DNA of 64,000 nt from CAYLJV01 sp964554215 (lineage in GTDB: Archaea; Hadarchaeota; Hadarchaeia; Hadarchaeales; JAGGTB01). Every line of letters begins with the position of its first letter. Position 1 is the first letter of the stretch. This document shows, piece by piece, positions 17,614 through 27,380 of this stretch. Both the position numbers and the translations under genes were made by a program. The stretch spans positions 1 to 64,000 of the forward strand of contig CAZKND010000001.1 of assembly GCA_964554215.1 (NCBI GenBank), in the 5' to 3' direction. Below the pieces are notes generated by a model. That model did no database searches. It saw only the letters and a program-made list of their open reading frames with translations, and was not told the DNA's origin.

Positions 17614-19533
17614 ATGGTCGAAAACGAAATAAAAATGAGAGATTTTCTACCAGAAGTTGAGGACAAGGAAAAGACTCTGAAAGAAAAATGCGGCGAAGAA
17701 GGATACGAAAAGATAGCAGCGCTTGATAACCCAAAAGTAACTGACTTTTTAGCCAGATATCTTAATCATTGCAATCCAAAATCAGCTTTCGTAAGAGGAG
17801 CTAGTGAAGAAGACGAAAACTACATCAAAGAAAGATCTATAGAAAAGGGGGAAGAAAAAGAGTTGAAGGTCAGAGGGCATACAGTTCACTACGATGGTAT
17901 AGAAGACCAAGCTCGAGATAAAGAAAAAACAAAATTTTTGCTAAACCCTGAAGAAGACTTGGGACCACAATTTAACTCTATGGATAAAGAGAAAGGGCTG
18001 AAAGAAGTCCAAGAATATTTAGAAAATATTATGGAAGGAAAAGAAGCCTATATCATCTTCTTATGCCTCGGGCCAAAAAATTCCAAATTTTCTGTTCCCG
18101 CACTTCAAATAACTGATTCAACTTACGTAAGTCATTCAGAAGATATACTCTACAGAAATGGTTACGACCTTTTCAAGAATGAGGACTTTGAGAGTGAAAA
18201 TGATTTCTTTAAATTTGTCCATTCCGCTGGGAAACTAGAAGATGGGATATCCAAAAACATTGACGAAAGAAGAGTTTACACCGATTTAAACTCCAACATA
18301 GTTTTCTCTACAAATACCCAATACGGAGGAAACACCCTAGGTGCAAAAAAACTGGCAATGAGACTGGCAATAAAAGAAGCCTCAGAAGAAGGTTGGCTCA
18401 CAGAACACATGTTTATAATGGGTGTAGATGGACCTGGTGATAGAAAATCATATTTCACTGGTGCTTTCCCATCAGGTTGTGGAAAAACTTCCACAGCAAT
18501 GATAGAAAGGGAGAGCTTAGTAGGAGATGACATCGCATATCTAAGAAATATCGACGGAGAGATAAGGGCAGCAAACCCCGAAAACGGAATATTTGGGATA
18601 ATCCGTGATGTGAACCCACAAGATGACCCATTGATATGGAAAGCGATAACCACTCCCGGCGAAGTAATATTCTCAAACGTTCTCGTACATGAGGGTTATT
18701 CCTACTGGATGGGGATGGGAAGAGTACTGCCAGACGAAGGAATTAATTACTCAGGAGAATGGTGGGAAGGAAAAACCGACGAAGAAGGAAATGAACTAAC
18801 ACCTTCTCATCGAAATGCTAGATACACTTTAAGAATATCAGATCTGGAAAATGAAGATTCGAAACTAGAAGACCCTGAAGGAGCAAAAATAGAAGGGATA
18901 ATTTATGGTGGTAGAGATTCTGACACATGTGTACCGGTTGAAGAATCCTATAATTGGAATCACGGAATATTAACAAAAGGAGCTACTCTAGAGTCCGAAA
19001 CTACCGCTGCCACGCTTGGAAAATCGGGTGAGAGAAGGTTCAACCCAATGTCAAACTTAGACTTTCTATCGATACCAATCGGTCAATATATCAAAAATCA
19101 ACTAGATTTTGGCAAAAAAGCAGAGAATACACCTTCAATATTCTCAGTAAACTACTTCCTCAGAAACGAAGAAGGAGAATACCTGAACGACATGCATGAC
19201 AAAGGAGTATGGTTGAAGTGGATGGAATTAAGAGCAAATGGAGATGTCGACGCAATAGAAACACCTACCGGTTATATTCCAAAGTATGAAGATCTGAAGA
19301 GATTATTTGAAGAAGTACTCGACAAAGAGTACTCCAAAGAGGAATACAAAGAACAATTCAAAATAAGAATACCCAAACATCTTAACAAAATCGAAAGGAT
19401 GAAAAATATCTACGAAGAGGACATTCAAAACACACCAGAGAAACTCTTCGAAGAACTTGAAGCCCAAAGAAAGAGATTGAAAGAAACACAAGAAGAATAC
19501 GGAGATTATGTTTCTCCTTTTGAACTAGAATAA
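17614..19533 (+). CDS. pckG: GTP-dependent phosphoenolpyruvate carboxykinase
   Basis: A 639-residue enzyme with the nucleotide-binding P-loop FPSGCGKTSTAM (about residue 290), the following GDDIAYL metal site, and RRFNPMSNLDFLSIPIG near the C-terminus, all typical of GTP-type PEPCK. It interconverts oxaloacetate and PEP, the first step of gluconeogenesis. The frame opens at 17584, but ATG at 17614 has AGGTGA ten bases upstream and gives the family N-terminus. Probably controlled by the divergent Lrp-like gene through the palindromes at 17536-17574. Confidence 0.94.
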   Translation: MVENEIKMRDFLPEVEDKEKTLKEKCGEEGYEKIAALDNPKVTDFLARYLNHCNPKSAFVRGASEEDENYIKERSIEKGEEKELKVRGHTVHYDGIEDQARDKEKTKFLLNPEEDLGPQFNSMDKEKGLKEVQEYLENIMEGKEAYIIFLCLGPKNSKFSVPALQITDSTYVSHSEDILYRNGYDLFKNEDFESENDFFKFVHSAGKLEDGISKNIDERRVYTDLNSNIVFSTNTQYGGNTLGAKKLAMRLAIKEASEEGWLTEHMFIMGVDGPGDRKSYFTGAFPSGCGKTSTAMIERESLVGDDIAYLRNIDGEIRAANPENGIFGIIRDVNPQDDPLIWKAITTPGEVIFSNVLVHEGYSYWMGMGRVLPDEGINYSGEWWEGKTDEEGNELTPSHRNARYTLRISDLENEDSKLEDPEGAKIEGIIYGGRDSDTCVPVEESYNWNHGILTKGATLESETTAATLGKSGERRFNPMSNLDFLSIPIGQYIKNQLDFGKKAENTPSIFSVNYFLRNEEGEYLNDMHDKGVWLKWMELRANGDVDAIETPTGYIPKYEDLKRLFEEVLDKEYSKEEYKEQFKIRIPKHLNKIERMKNIYEEDIQNTPEKLFEELEAQRKRLKETQEEYGDYVSPFELE

Positions 19534-19612
19534 AATCCTAAACTTTTCAGTTTACCTTACCAAAATATGAAATTTTAAACCAGATTAGTGCTATTTCCAT
19601 TGTGGTAATAAA

Positions 19613-20953
19613 ATGGGAGATTATACCAGGAAAGCTAAAAAACTAATAAAATCCACTGAGGCCAGTATAGGGGATGAAGTAAAGGTAAAAAAAGAGGGGA
19701 AGACGTTCAAGGGTTTATTGATGCCTCAAACAGGCAAAGAAAAAGATAAGCACATTATCTTAAAGTTAGAAAATGGTTACAATACTGGAATAAAAATAAC
19801 AGAAGATTTAGAATTCGAAAAAATAAATGAAGGAAGAGAACCCGAAATAGACAGAAAAAATGATAATATAGAACCCGATGAAAACAATCCTAATATCTCT
19901 ATTCTGGGAACTGGAGGAACTGTTGCTTCAAGAGTTGATTATAAAACAGGAGCAGTTAAACCTACTTTTTCAGCAAGTGAGATATATAGCGCAGCTCCGG
20001 AGATTGCAAATATTGCCGATATAAAAGCGAAAACAATCTGTAACGTGCTAAGTGAAAATATGTCTCCTGAACTCTGGGAAGAGATAGCTCAAGAAGTAGC
20101 AAATGAACTTAATTCCGGGGCCGATGGAGTCGTAATAGCTCATGGTACAGACACTATGGGATATACTGCCTCAGCGCTAAGCTTCATCTTGAAAAATCTC
20201 TCAAATCCAGTCATATTAGTTGGTTCACAAAGGTCCTCGGACCGTCCCAGTAGCGACGCTCCGTTAAATCTGGCGAGCGCTGTTTCAGTGGCCACAACTA
20301 ACTTTCCAAAAGTAGGGGTCGTAATGCACGGAAGTACTGAGGATGATTTTTGCCTTGTTCACAAGGGTTCAAAAGTTAGAAAATGTCATACGAGTCGAAG
20401 AGATGCATTCCAGACCATAAACGAAAAACCTATCGGAGTAGTGAAAGATCAAAATGTGGAATTTTTCCAAGATGTTGAGAAGGAAACGTCTGAAAAGGAG
20501 GTGGAGGTGGAAGGAGGTTTTGAAGAAAAGGTAGCAATGGTAAAAATACATCCTGGAATAGAACCTACTCAAATTAGCCATCTTATAGAAGAAGATTACA
20601 AAGGAATTATTTTAGAGGGAACAGGGCTGGGACATGTCCCTGAAGCACTCAATTCGGAGATAGATAGAGCAATAGAAAACGGCATCTCAGTGGGAATGAG
20701 CTCCCAATGTATCTGGGGGAGAACAAATATGAAAGTATATTCCACGGGAAGAAATCTTTTAGACCTCGGCGTTTATTCGCTCGAAGACATGTTGCCCGAA
20801 ACTGCTTATGTTAAACTGATGTGGGTATTGAATAAAACTCAAGATAAAGAGAAGGTTGAAGAGCTCATGAAGACGAATATAGCGGGAGAGATATCTTCCA
20901 GAACTTTGCCTGAAGATTTCCTAAAACCCGATCTTCCCTTCGAGGACAGATAA
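19613..20953 (+). CDS. gatD: glutamyl-tRNA(Gln) amidotransferase subunit D
   Basis: A 446-residue archaeal amidotransferase subunit. An N-terminal beta-rich domain of about 90 residues is followed by the L-asparaginase-like domain with ILGTGGTVASR near residue 96 and VIAHGTDTMGYTASAL near 180. It releases ammonia from glutamine (or asparagine) and passes it to GatE for conversion of Glu-tRNA(Gln). It is separated from gatE by one base, so the pair is co-transcribed and translationally coupled. Confidence 0.96.
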   Translation: MGDYTRKAKKLIKSTEASIGDEVKVKKEGKTFKGLLMPQTGKEKDKHIILKLENGYNTGIKITEDLEFEKINEGREPEIDRKNDNIEPDENNPNISILGTGGTVASRVDYKTGAVKPTFSASEIYSAAPEIANIADIKAKTICNVLSENMSPELWEEIAQEVANELNSGADGVVIAHGTDTMGYTASALSFILKNLSNPVILVGSQRSSDRPSSDAPLNLASAVSVATTNFPKVGVVMHGSTEDDFCLVHKGSKVRKCHTSRRDAFQTINEKPIGVVKDQNVEFFQDVEKETSEKEVEVEGGFEEKVAMVKIHPGIEPTQISHLIEEDYKGIILEGTGLGHVPEALNSEIDRAIENGISVGMSSQCIWGRTNMKVYSTGRNLLDLGVYSLEDMLPETAYVKLMWVLNKTQDKEKVEELMKTNIAGEISSRTLPEDFLKPDLPFEDR

Positions 20954-20954
20954 A

Positions 20955-22841
20955 ATGGAATTGGATTATGAAGAGCTCGGACTCATGGTAGGATTTGAAA
21001 TTCATCAAGAATTAGATACACACAAACTCTTCTGCGAATGCCCTTCAAAGTTGAGAGATGAAGACCCAGACATAATTATAAAACGTGAACTACGGCCCAC
21101 AGAAAGTGAGATGGGTGAAATTGACCCTGCAGCCCTAGCCGAAGCAGCGAAAAGTAAAAAATTCAAATATGAAGTCCATCCGGAATCGACCTGTCTGGTG
21201 GAACTCGATGAAGAACCTCCTCATCCTCTAAACGAAGACGCAACGGAGATAGCTCTAGAAGCAGCTCTATTATTAAATGCAGATCCAGCTGACGAAGCTC
21301 ACGTAATGAGAAAAACTGTAATTGACGGAAGTAACACCACAGGATTTCAGAGAACAGTTTTACTAGCTACAGACGGCACTATAGAAATTGAAGGCTCAGA
21401 AATCGGACTGGATACTCTCTGTCTTGAGGAGGATGCAGCTAGAAAGGTTGAGGAAGAAGACGAATACGTGAAATTTAGACTGGACCGGTTAGGAATACCC
21501 TTACTGGAGATAGCAACGGCACCCGATTTCAGCGATCCTAAAACACCTGCAAAAGCTGCAGAGAAAATCGGAAAGATCCTAAGAGCTACCGGAAAAATGA
21601 AGAGGGGTATTGGAACGATAAGGCAAGATGTTAACGTATCTATTGAAGATGGATCCAGACAGGAGATTAAAGGCGTGCAAGAACTTTCTCTGATAGAGAC
21701 TGTAATCGAAAGAGAGGTTCAAAGACAGGTAAGATTGTTGGAGATAAAAGAGGAGTTGGAGAAAAGAAGCCCTCCAAAACCAGAAGAAAACATTCGCGAA
21801 GTCACAAGGGTTTTTGAAGATACTGATTCTAAAATAATCAAAAAGAGTATTTCGGGCAAAAAAGGTGTTTATGCGATAAAATTAGAAGGATTCAATGGAT
21901 TATTGGGTAAAGAACTGATTCCCGACCACAGATTCGGAACCGAACTCTCCCAATACGCTAAGACTTTTGGAAAGGTCAACGGGATTTTTCATACTGACGA
22001 ACTTCCAAAATTTGGAATAACTGAAGAAGAGGTTCAAGATTTAGAAAATGAAATGGACGGGGGCAAAGAAGACGCCATAGTCATCATAGCTGATGAGGAA
22101 AATAAGGCCAGAAAGGGATTAGAAGCAGTTATAGATAGAGCTAAAAAAGCCTTTGAGGGAGTGCCTGAGGAAACAAGGCGTGCCCTTTCCGACGGAAACA
22201 CTGAATACATGCGCCCGCTTCCAGGATCAGCTAGAATGTATGTAGAAACAGACGTCCCACCTGTTAAGATAACTGAAGAGAAAATATCAAAAATAGAAAA
22301 TAATCTACCGGAAAAACCATCTCAGAAAAAAGAGAGATACGAAGATGAAATCGGGTTGAGCAAGGAACTGGCTAGACAACTAAGCACCTCTAATAAATCT
22401 CCTTTCTTTGATGAAATGATAGAAAAATACGATATAGACCCGACTCTCGCCGCTTCAGTACTCGTCGAAAAGTTGACCAAGCTAGAGGGGGAAGGTGTAC
22501 AAGTTGAAAACATCACAGAGAAAAACTTGGAGAAAATTTTCGAACTAGTAGATAAAGATAAGATTTCCAAAGACGCAATATCATCTCTTCTAGAAGAGAC
22601 CAGTAAGGGTATCTCTGTAGAAGAAGCTGTAGACTCTCTCGGAATAAGTAAGATGGGTGAAGAAGAAGTATCAGAGATTATTGAAAATGTAGTGGACGAG
22701 AAACAAGAGTTAATCAAGGAAAAAGGTGAAAAAGCGGCTAACGCTTTAATGGGTGTCGCAATGGGTCGAGTGAAAGGCAAAGCAGATGGAGAAACAGTTC
22801 ACAAATTGCTAGAAGAGAAAATTGAAAGCAAACTTGAATAA
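20955..22841 (+). CDS. gatE: glutamyl-tRNA(Gln) amidotransferase subunit E
   Basis: A 628-residue GatB/GatE-type kinase and transamidase: LMVGFEIHQELDTHKLFCECPSK at the N-terminus in shorter pieces (GFEIHQELDTHKLFCECPS), KRGIGTIRQDVNVSI in the cradle domain, a GAD-like insert, and a helical YqeY-like tail near the C-terminus that grips tRNA. The length and insert distinguish GatE from bacterial GatB. It phosphorylates and amidates Glu-tRNA(Gln) with GatD. Its presence implies that Gln-tRNA is made by the indirect route. Confidence 0.95.
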   Translation: MELDYEELGLMVGFEIHQELDTHKLFCECPSKLRDEDPDIIIKRELRPTESEMGEIDPAALAEAAKSKKFKYEVHPESTCLVELDEEPPHPLNEDATEIALEAALLLNADPADEAHVMRKTVIDGSNTTGFQRTVLLATDGTIEIEGSEIGLDTLCLEEDAARKVEEEDEYVKFRLDRLGIPLLEIATAPDFSDPKTPAKAAEKIGKILRATGKMKRGIGTIRQDVNVSIEDGSRQEIKGVQELSLIETVIEREVQRQVRLLEIKEELEKRSPPKPEENIREVTRVFEDTDSKIIKKSISGKKGVYAIKLEGFNGLLGKELIPDHRFGTELSQYAKTFGKVNGIFHTDELPKFGITEEEVQDLENEMDGGKEDAIVIIADEENKARKGLEAVIDRAKKAFEGVPEETRRALSDGNTEYMRPLPGSARMYVETDVPPVKITEEKISKIENNLPEKPSQKKERYEDEIGLSKELARQLSTSNKSPFFDEMIEKYDIDPTLAASVLVEKLTKLEGEGVQVENITEKNLEKIFELVDKDKISKDAISSLLEETSKGISVEEAVDSLGISKMGEEEVSEIIENVVDEKQELIKEKGEKAANALMGVAMGRVKGKADGETVHKLLEEKIESKLE

Positions 22842-22898
22842 GTCAATAGTAGAACTATTCTCAAATCAAACTAAGTTAGAACTATCTCAAAGGCAAAT

Positions 22899-23216
22899 TT
22901 AAGTTATCAATCCCATGTCAAACAAAGAATCTCTAAAAGATCTCAAAACTTCTCTAATTTCATCTTCACTAGGAGCATAAATTTGAACATAGCCAGAGGG
23001 GAATAAAAGAAGATATTTTCCCTTGCCTTCCTCGAATTTCACTACTTCTTTTCCCGATGTCCTAACGTTCCGAGCATTATCTACTTTACCTACAATCTCG
23101 TCATGATCAACCTCTTGTCTGAGAGAAGAGACCCCACGTACAGATTTTATCTCAGGCATATCAAAAACATTGAACAGTCGAGGTATACCCATCGAATTAG
23201 AATTGTTCTCTTCCAT
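22899..23216 (-). CDS. protein with a single TBP-like repeat
   Basis: This 105-residue protein has about 20 N-terminal residues followed by one segment that matches half of a TATA-binding protein in pattern: a strand with VRGVSSLRQEVDHDEIV, a middle KVVKF-like strand, KYLLLFPSGYVQIYAPSEDE in the place of the TBP strand that reads LIFxSGKxVxTGAKSEED, then a long amphipathic C-terminal helix. TBP itself has two such repeats; here there is one. Phenylalanines used to kink DNA are not obvious. A homodimer could rebuild a TBP-like saddle. Assignment is by eye and moderate. Convergent with gatE, divergent from purA. Confidence 0.5.
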   Translation of the reverse strand: MEENNSNSMGIPRLFNVFDMPEIKSVRGVSSLRQEVDHDEIVGKVDNARNVRTSGKEVVKFEEGKGKYLLLFPSGYVQIYAPSEDEIREVLRSFRDSLFDMGLIT

Positions 23217-23372
23217 ACTTCCATCTAAACAATTGATGAAAACCGACTAAAAATATTAACTGTAACATTCCAAATCGATTTACAAAATAACTAAAATGGT
23301 CCAACAGAAAAAAGATTCACAACCCAATTTCATAAAAAATTCTAAAGCCCTTGAGTAAAACTTGGTAAAAAG

Positions 23373-23380
23373 TTATAAAC
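23373..23380 (+). promoter_or_regulatory. putative TATA box of purA
   Basis: TTATAAAC lies 31 bp upstream of the purA ATG, which predicts a transcription start about 5-12 bases before the start codon and a nearly leaderless mRNA. An out-of-frame ATG at 23398 opens only seven codons. Confidence 0.5.
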
Positions 23381-23410
23381 TTTCTAAACTTACGACCATG
23401 TGCAGATACA

Positions 23411-24430
23411 ATGACTTGTAGAATAGTCACCGGTGGACAATGGGGCGATGAGGGAAAAGGCAAAATAGCTTCTTATTTAGCTCTAGAAGATGAACCTTCT
23501 GTAGTGGGACGAAGTGGAGTAGGACCAAACGCAGGACATTCCCTTGAATGGGATGGTAAAGAATTTGGTCTAAGAGAAATCTCATGTGGATTTATCCAAG
23601 AGAAAAGTGAAGTTCTAATTGGACCTGGAGTTTTGGTAAATCCTGAAGTATTTCTCGATGAAGTGGAAAAAACGGGTATCGAAGACAGAATTGGTGTAGA
23701 CCCTAAATGTCCTATTATCGAAGAAAAACATATTGAAGAAGATAAAAGTTCTGATCATTTGAATGACGAAATCGGAAGCACTGGTACCGGATGTGGACCA
23801 GCTAATTCGGAAAGAGCTAACCGATCCATCAAATTAGCGGAAGAGGTAGATGAACTAGATGAGTTCATAACTGATGTTCCTAAAAGAATGAATGAAGCAA
23901 TAGAATCAGGAGAAGATGTTCTTATAGAAGGATCACAAGGATTTGGACTTTCCCTTTACTTCGGAACCTATCCATATGTCACCAGTAAAGACATTACCGC
24001 TAGTTCGCTAGCTGCGGATGTTGGAGTAGGACCAACAAATGTTGATGAAGTAATCCTTGTTCTAAAAGCGTTTATTAGTAGAGTTGGAGAGGGACCTTTC
24101 CCAACTGAAATATCCACAGAAGAGGCTGAAGAGATGGGCTTAACAGAATATGCCACCGTTACGGGCAGAAAACGTCGTATAGGAAAGTTCGACTTCGATT
24201 TCGCAAAAAGGTCCGCTATGATCAATAGTGCGACGCAGATAGCTTTGACAAATATAGATAGACTATTTGATGGAAATGAAGGAGTTACAGATTATGAAGA
24301 ACTCACTTCAGAAGCCAAAGAGTTCATTGGAGAAGTTGAGGAAAAACTCGATATCCCTGTCACACTGATTTCTACAGGCCCAGAAACGGAAGACACGATA
24401 GATTTGAGATCTGAAAAAGTGTCTGAATGA
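23411..24430 (+). CDS. purA: adenylosuccinate synthetase, short archaeal form
   Basis: 339 residues, the compact form known from thermococci and methanogens rather than the roughly 430-residue bacterial enzyme. The N-terminal GGQWGDEGKGKI motif (residues 8-19) carries the catalytic aspartate and GTP loop; GPNAGHS and TGRKRRIGKFD are also present. It condenses IMP and aspartate with GTP to adenylosuccinate in AMP synthesis. No Shine-Dalgarno precedes the ATG, consistent with leaderless translation. It shows that this lineage keeps at least part of purine synthesis. Confidence 0.95.
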   Translation: MTCRIVTGGQWGDEGKGKIASYLALEDEPSVVGRSGVGPNAGHSLEWDGKEFGLREISCGFIQEKSEVLIGPGVLVNPEVFLDEVEKTGIEDRIGVDPKCPIIEEKHIEEDKSSDHLNDEIGSTGTGCGPANSERANRSIKLAEEVDELDEFITDVPKRMNEAIESGEDVLIEGSQGFGLSLYFGTYPYVTSKDITASSLAADVGVGPTNVDEVILVLKAFISRVGEGPFPTEISTEEAEEMGLTEYATVTGRKRRIGKFDFDFAKRSAMINSATQIALTNIDRLFDGNEGVTDYEELTSEAKEFIGEVEEKLDIPVTLISTGPETEDTIDLRSEKVSE

Positions 24431-24492
24431 GTGTAAAGACGGGCATAGTTTAAAACGACTTAGTGTTTAACATTTTACTAGGTGAATATAGA

Positions 24493-25626
24493 TTGACGGT
24501 TTACATCGGAGAATGTCCATTAGGCGTATTTGCTTTCGATAATCAGCTCAATTTGATAGAATCTGAACCATTCTCAAATGATACTAGGGAAATCGCCAAT
24601 AAGATGTACAAAATACAGGAGGACGAACCTACTAAAGAACATTTTCAGCTTTTTGAAAAACTGATGGAAGAAAACGGTGAAAGCTTTTCGCTGGAATCGA
24701 AACAAATCGCGTCTGAAATACAGAAAAAGTTTGAAAATGTCGAAATTGAGATAGAAGTCCCAAATCCGGCGAATGAAAAATTAAGATCTTCGATGAGAGA
24801 AATTGGTAAAGATTTAGAGTTTGACGACGTACATCAGCTAATTCGAGATGTTAACATCCTAATGACTAGGAAAGCTCTAAAAAGAGAAGCATCCGAGCGA
24901 GATAAGATAATAATAGAAACCATAGACATCATAGACGAGCTAGATGAAACAATAAACTCTCTATACGGACGGATAGAAGAATGGTATGGAATACACTTCC
25001 CTGAATTAGAAAGACATATTTCTGAAAACTCAAAATACCTTCAATTAATATCAGAGCTAGGAAATAGAGAAAAATTCACTAAAGAAGAACTAATAGATTT
25101 AGATTTACCTGAAAAAAAAGCAGAAAGGATAGAAAACGATTCTAATAACTCTATAGGAGCTGAATTTGACGAAAAAGATATCGGAGCAATACAAGAAAAT
25201 GTGCAAAAGGTCCGAGGACTCGAAGAATCCAGAAAAGAAACAGTTGAGTATCTAGACGGTTTGATGGAACAAGTAGCTCCAAATATCAAAACACTCGTTG
25301 GGGGGCCTCTAGGCGCTAGACTGATTTCTCTTGCAGGAGGGTTGAAAGAACTAGCAAAAAAACCGTCAAGCACTATTCAAGTCCTAGGTGCCGAAAAAGC
25401 TCTCTTCAGATCTCTTAACGAAGGTGCCAAACCACCTAAACACGGGATAATTTTCCAATACCCGGATATTAGAGGAGCTCCTGAGAGAAAAAGAGGAAAA
25501 ATAGCCAGAGCCTTAGCCGGGAAAATCACGATAGCTGCCAGAGTGGACTCAATGTCCGGAAAATTTGTAGGGGACAAACTCAATAAAGAGTTGAAAGACA
25601 GGATAGAATCAATCAAGGAGGAATAG
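24493..25626 (+). CDS. nop5: Nop5 (Nop56/58) core protein of box C/D snoRNP-like complexes
   Basis: About 377 residues with N-terminal fibrillarin-binding domain, central coiled coil (about residues 115-220, Lys/Glu-rich) and the NOP domain with GGPLGARLISLAGGLKELAK and LGAEKALFR followed by PKHGIIFQYP. It bridges L7Ae-bound guide RNA and fibrillarin for rRNA 2'-O-methylation. I place the start at TTG 24493 because AGGTGA sits seven bases upstream; a GTG at 24463 lacks such a site. The fibrillarin gene starts at the next base after the stop. Confidence 0.94.
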   Translation: MTVYIGECPLGVFAFDNQLNLIESEPFSNDTREIANKMYKIQEDEPTKEHFQLFEKLMEENGESFSLESKQIASEIQKKFENVEIEIEVPNPANEKLRSSMREIGKDLEFDDVHQLIRDVNILMTRKALKREASERDKIIIETIDIIDELDETINSLYGRIEEWYGIHFPELERHISENSKYLQLISELGNREKFTKEELIDLDLPEKKAERIENDSNNSIGAEFDEKDIGAIQENVQKVRGLEESRKETVEYLDGLMEQVAPNIKTLVGGPLGARLISLAGGLKELAKKPSSTIQVLGAEKALFRSLNEGAKPPKHGIIFQYPDIRGAPERKRGKIARALAGKITIAARVDSMSGKFVGDKLNKELKDRIESIKEE

Positions 25627-26316
25627 GTGTTTCAAATGATAGTTGAAGAACATAAAGATTTTGAAGGTGTATATTGGATAGAATTCGAAGAAGGGAAAAA
25701 GAACCTTGCAACAAAAAACCTCTCTCCAGGAAATCAAGTTTATGAAGAAAAATTAGTCGAGTATCGAGGGGACGAATACAGAGTTTGGAACCCATATCGT
25801 AGCAAATTAGGAGCCGGGATACTGAGAGATATAGAAAATCTGCCCATTTCTGAAGGGGACAAAGTACTATATCTAGGTGCAGCCAACGGAACAACCGCCA
25901 GCCATATCTCAGACATTGTAGGCGAAAGCGGGATGGTTTACTGCGTAGAAATATCATCAAGACCCCTGAGAGACTTGCTAGTAACTTCAGAACAGAGGCC
26001 TAATATGGCTCCAATACTTTCTGATGCTCAAAAAACAGAGAAATATAGAGCTACTATTGAAGAAGTGGACCTGGTTTACCAAGATGTGGCTCATCCTGAA
26101 CAGACCAATATAGCTCTTGAGAATACGAGAACTTTCCTCAAAGATAATGGAAAAGCGATTATTGCCCTCAAAGCTAGAAGCATAGATGTTACAAAAGATC
26201 CTAGAGAGATATTCAGAAACGAAATGGAAAAAATAGAAGAAAAGATGGAAATAATCGAATCAAAGCTCTTGGATCCGTATGAAGAGGACCATGCGCTAGT
26301 AATTTCGGAAAAATAA
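25627..26316 (+). CDS. flpA: fibrillarin-like rRNA/tRNA 2'-O-methyltransferase
   Basis: A 229-residue class I SAM methyltransferase. VLYLGAANGTTASHISDIVG (about residue 78) is the SAM loop; VDLVYQDVAHPEQ carries the catalytic aspartate and AIIALKARSID the catalytic lysine. It methylates RNA in the C/D complex with Nop5. The GTG start at 25627 lies five bases after an AAGGAGGA ribosome site at the end of nop5; ATG 25636 is possible. The gene ends at a compact two-way terminator shared with the opposing aminopeptidase gene. Confidence 0.95.
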   Translation: MFQMIVEEHKDFEGVYWIEFEEGKKNLATKNLSPGNQVYEEKLVEYRGDEYRVWNPYRSKLGAGILRDIENLPISEGDKVLYLGAANGTTASHISDIVGESGMVYCVEISSRPLRDLLVTSEQRPNMAPILSDAQKTEKYRATIEEVDLVYQDVAHPEQTNIALENTRTFLKDNGKAIIALKARSIDVTKDPREIFRNEMEKIEEKMEIIESKLLDPYEEDHALVISEK

Positions 26317-26334
26317 TTTTTTTAGAAAAAAATT
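26315..26334. terminator. bidirectional oligo-T terminator between flpA and map
   Basis: Between the two converging stop codons is a run of seven T, the bases AG, and seven A, forming the inverted repeat AATTTTTTT-AG-AAAAAAATT. Each strand sees an oligo-T tract directly after its stop codon, the usual archaeal termination signal. Confidence 0.65.
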
Positions 26335-27380
26335 TATCTTGTTGTTACTTCAACGCCGTCTTCAGTAACTATCATAGTGTGTTCTGCTTGGGCTACTATT
26401 CCGTCATCAACTTCTTTCAAAACGTAATAAGGTTTAATTGCTTCTGAAGCCACCATCTCTCTCAGTGTCATTTGTAGTCGAATTCTTGAAAGATCCTGAG
26501 TCAACCATCTCTCTGCAAATGGCAAGCCCTTATATTTACCTTTAATTTTCCTAAGGGTTTGTTGAGCCATCCTTCCAGATACAGATCCTCCGCCTACTGT
26601 CTTGAAAATGTAAATCTCTTGCATATCCTCCACCTCTCCTTCACCATCTGTTATGAAAGGTTCTACAGCAATAACTTCTCCTTCCTCCAACTCCACATCC
26701 GTATCTTTCTCAACGTTAGGTATTGAAATACCGCCGTGAAGTGAATACTGCTTCAAATTATGGCCGGTCAAGTTTTCAATAGAATTATACCCATTCTCTT
26801 CGGCTTTTTCTTCTACAATTCTTCCTATCTCTCCTATGTTGACACCGGGTTCAATAAAGTCAATCAATTCCTCCAAAATTTCATCAATCGTTTCAATCAT
26901 ATCCTCTTTCTTTCTCAACAATTTTTCTTCCTCGCTCAACTCCTCTTCCTCGTCTTCCTGTTCTTCCTGATTTTCCTCTTCCTGCTCATCTTCACTTGCT
27001 TCATCTTCTTCTGAGATTTCTTCATCTTCTTCCTCTTCATCCTCTTCTTCATCTTTTGTCGCTAGAGTAGTCGTAGCCATATCAGCTATATATCCATTAA
27101 CATGGACACCTAAATCGACTTTAACGACATCTCCATCTTCTATAACCGTATCATCTTCTTCGGAAGGAGTGTAATGAGCAGCTTTTTCATTTATCGATAT
27201 ATTGCAAGGGAAAGCCGGTTTTGCATCTTCCTCTTCTATTCGCTCTTCAACAGTCTCCGCTATATCGAGAAGTTTTACGCCGGGTTCTACCATTTCTTTA
27301 GCTTCTTCCATAACTTCTGAAGCTATTTCCCCAGCTTCACGATACTTACCGATTTCATCCTCATCTAGTTCTTTTGACAT
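26334..27380 (-). CDS. map: methionine aminopeptidase (type II) with long acidic insertion
   Basis: A 348-residue enzyme with the type II fold. Metal ligands are visible: Asp89 and Asp100 (KVDLGVHVNGYIADM), His207 (GHNL), Glu240 (VEPF) and the C-terminal glutamate in QAEHT; the substrate His69 is in AAHYTP. It removes the initiator methionine. Unusually, residues 110-150 are almost pure acid (31 of 41 are Asp or Glu), inserted between the second metal ligand and the helical subdomain, so the protein is about 50 residues longer than most archaeal homologues. The insertion is in frame and does not disturb catalytic residues. Confidence 0.93.
   Translation of the reverse strand: MSKELDEDEIGKYREAGEIASEVMEEAKEMVEPGVKLLDIAETVEERIEEEDAKPAFPCNISINEKAAHYTPSEEDDTVIEDGDVVKVDLGVHVNGYIADMATTTLATKDEEEDEEEEDEEISEEDEASEDEQEEENQEEQEDEEEELSEEEKLLRKKEDMIETIDEILEELIDFIEPGVNIGEIGRIVEEKAEENGYNSIENLTGHNLKQYSLHGGISIPNVEKDTDVELEEGEVIAVEPFITDGEGEVEDMQEIYIFKTVGGGSVSGRMAQQTLRKIKGKYKGLPFAERWLTQDLSRIRLQMTLREMVASEAIKPYYVLKEVDDGIVAQAEHTMIVTEDGVEVTTR

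Noticed and set aside
23398..23421. seven-codon upstream frame overlapping the purA start
   Set aside because: Probably at or before the transcription start and too short to support a regulatory role.
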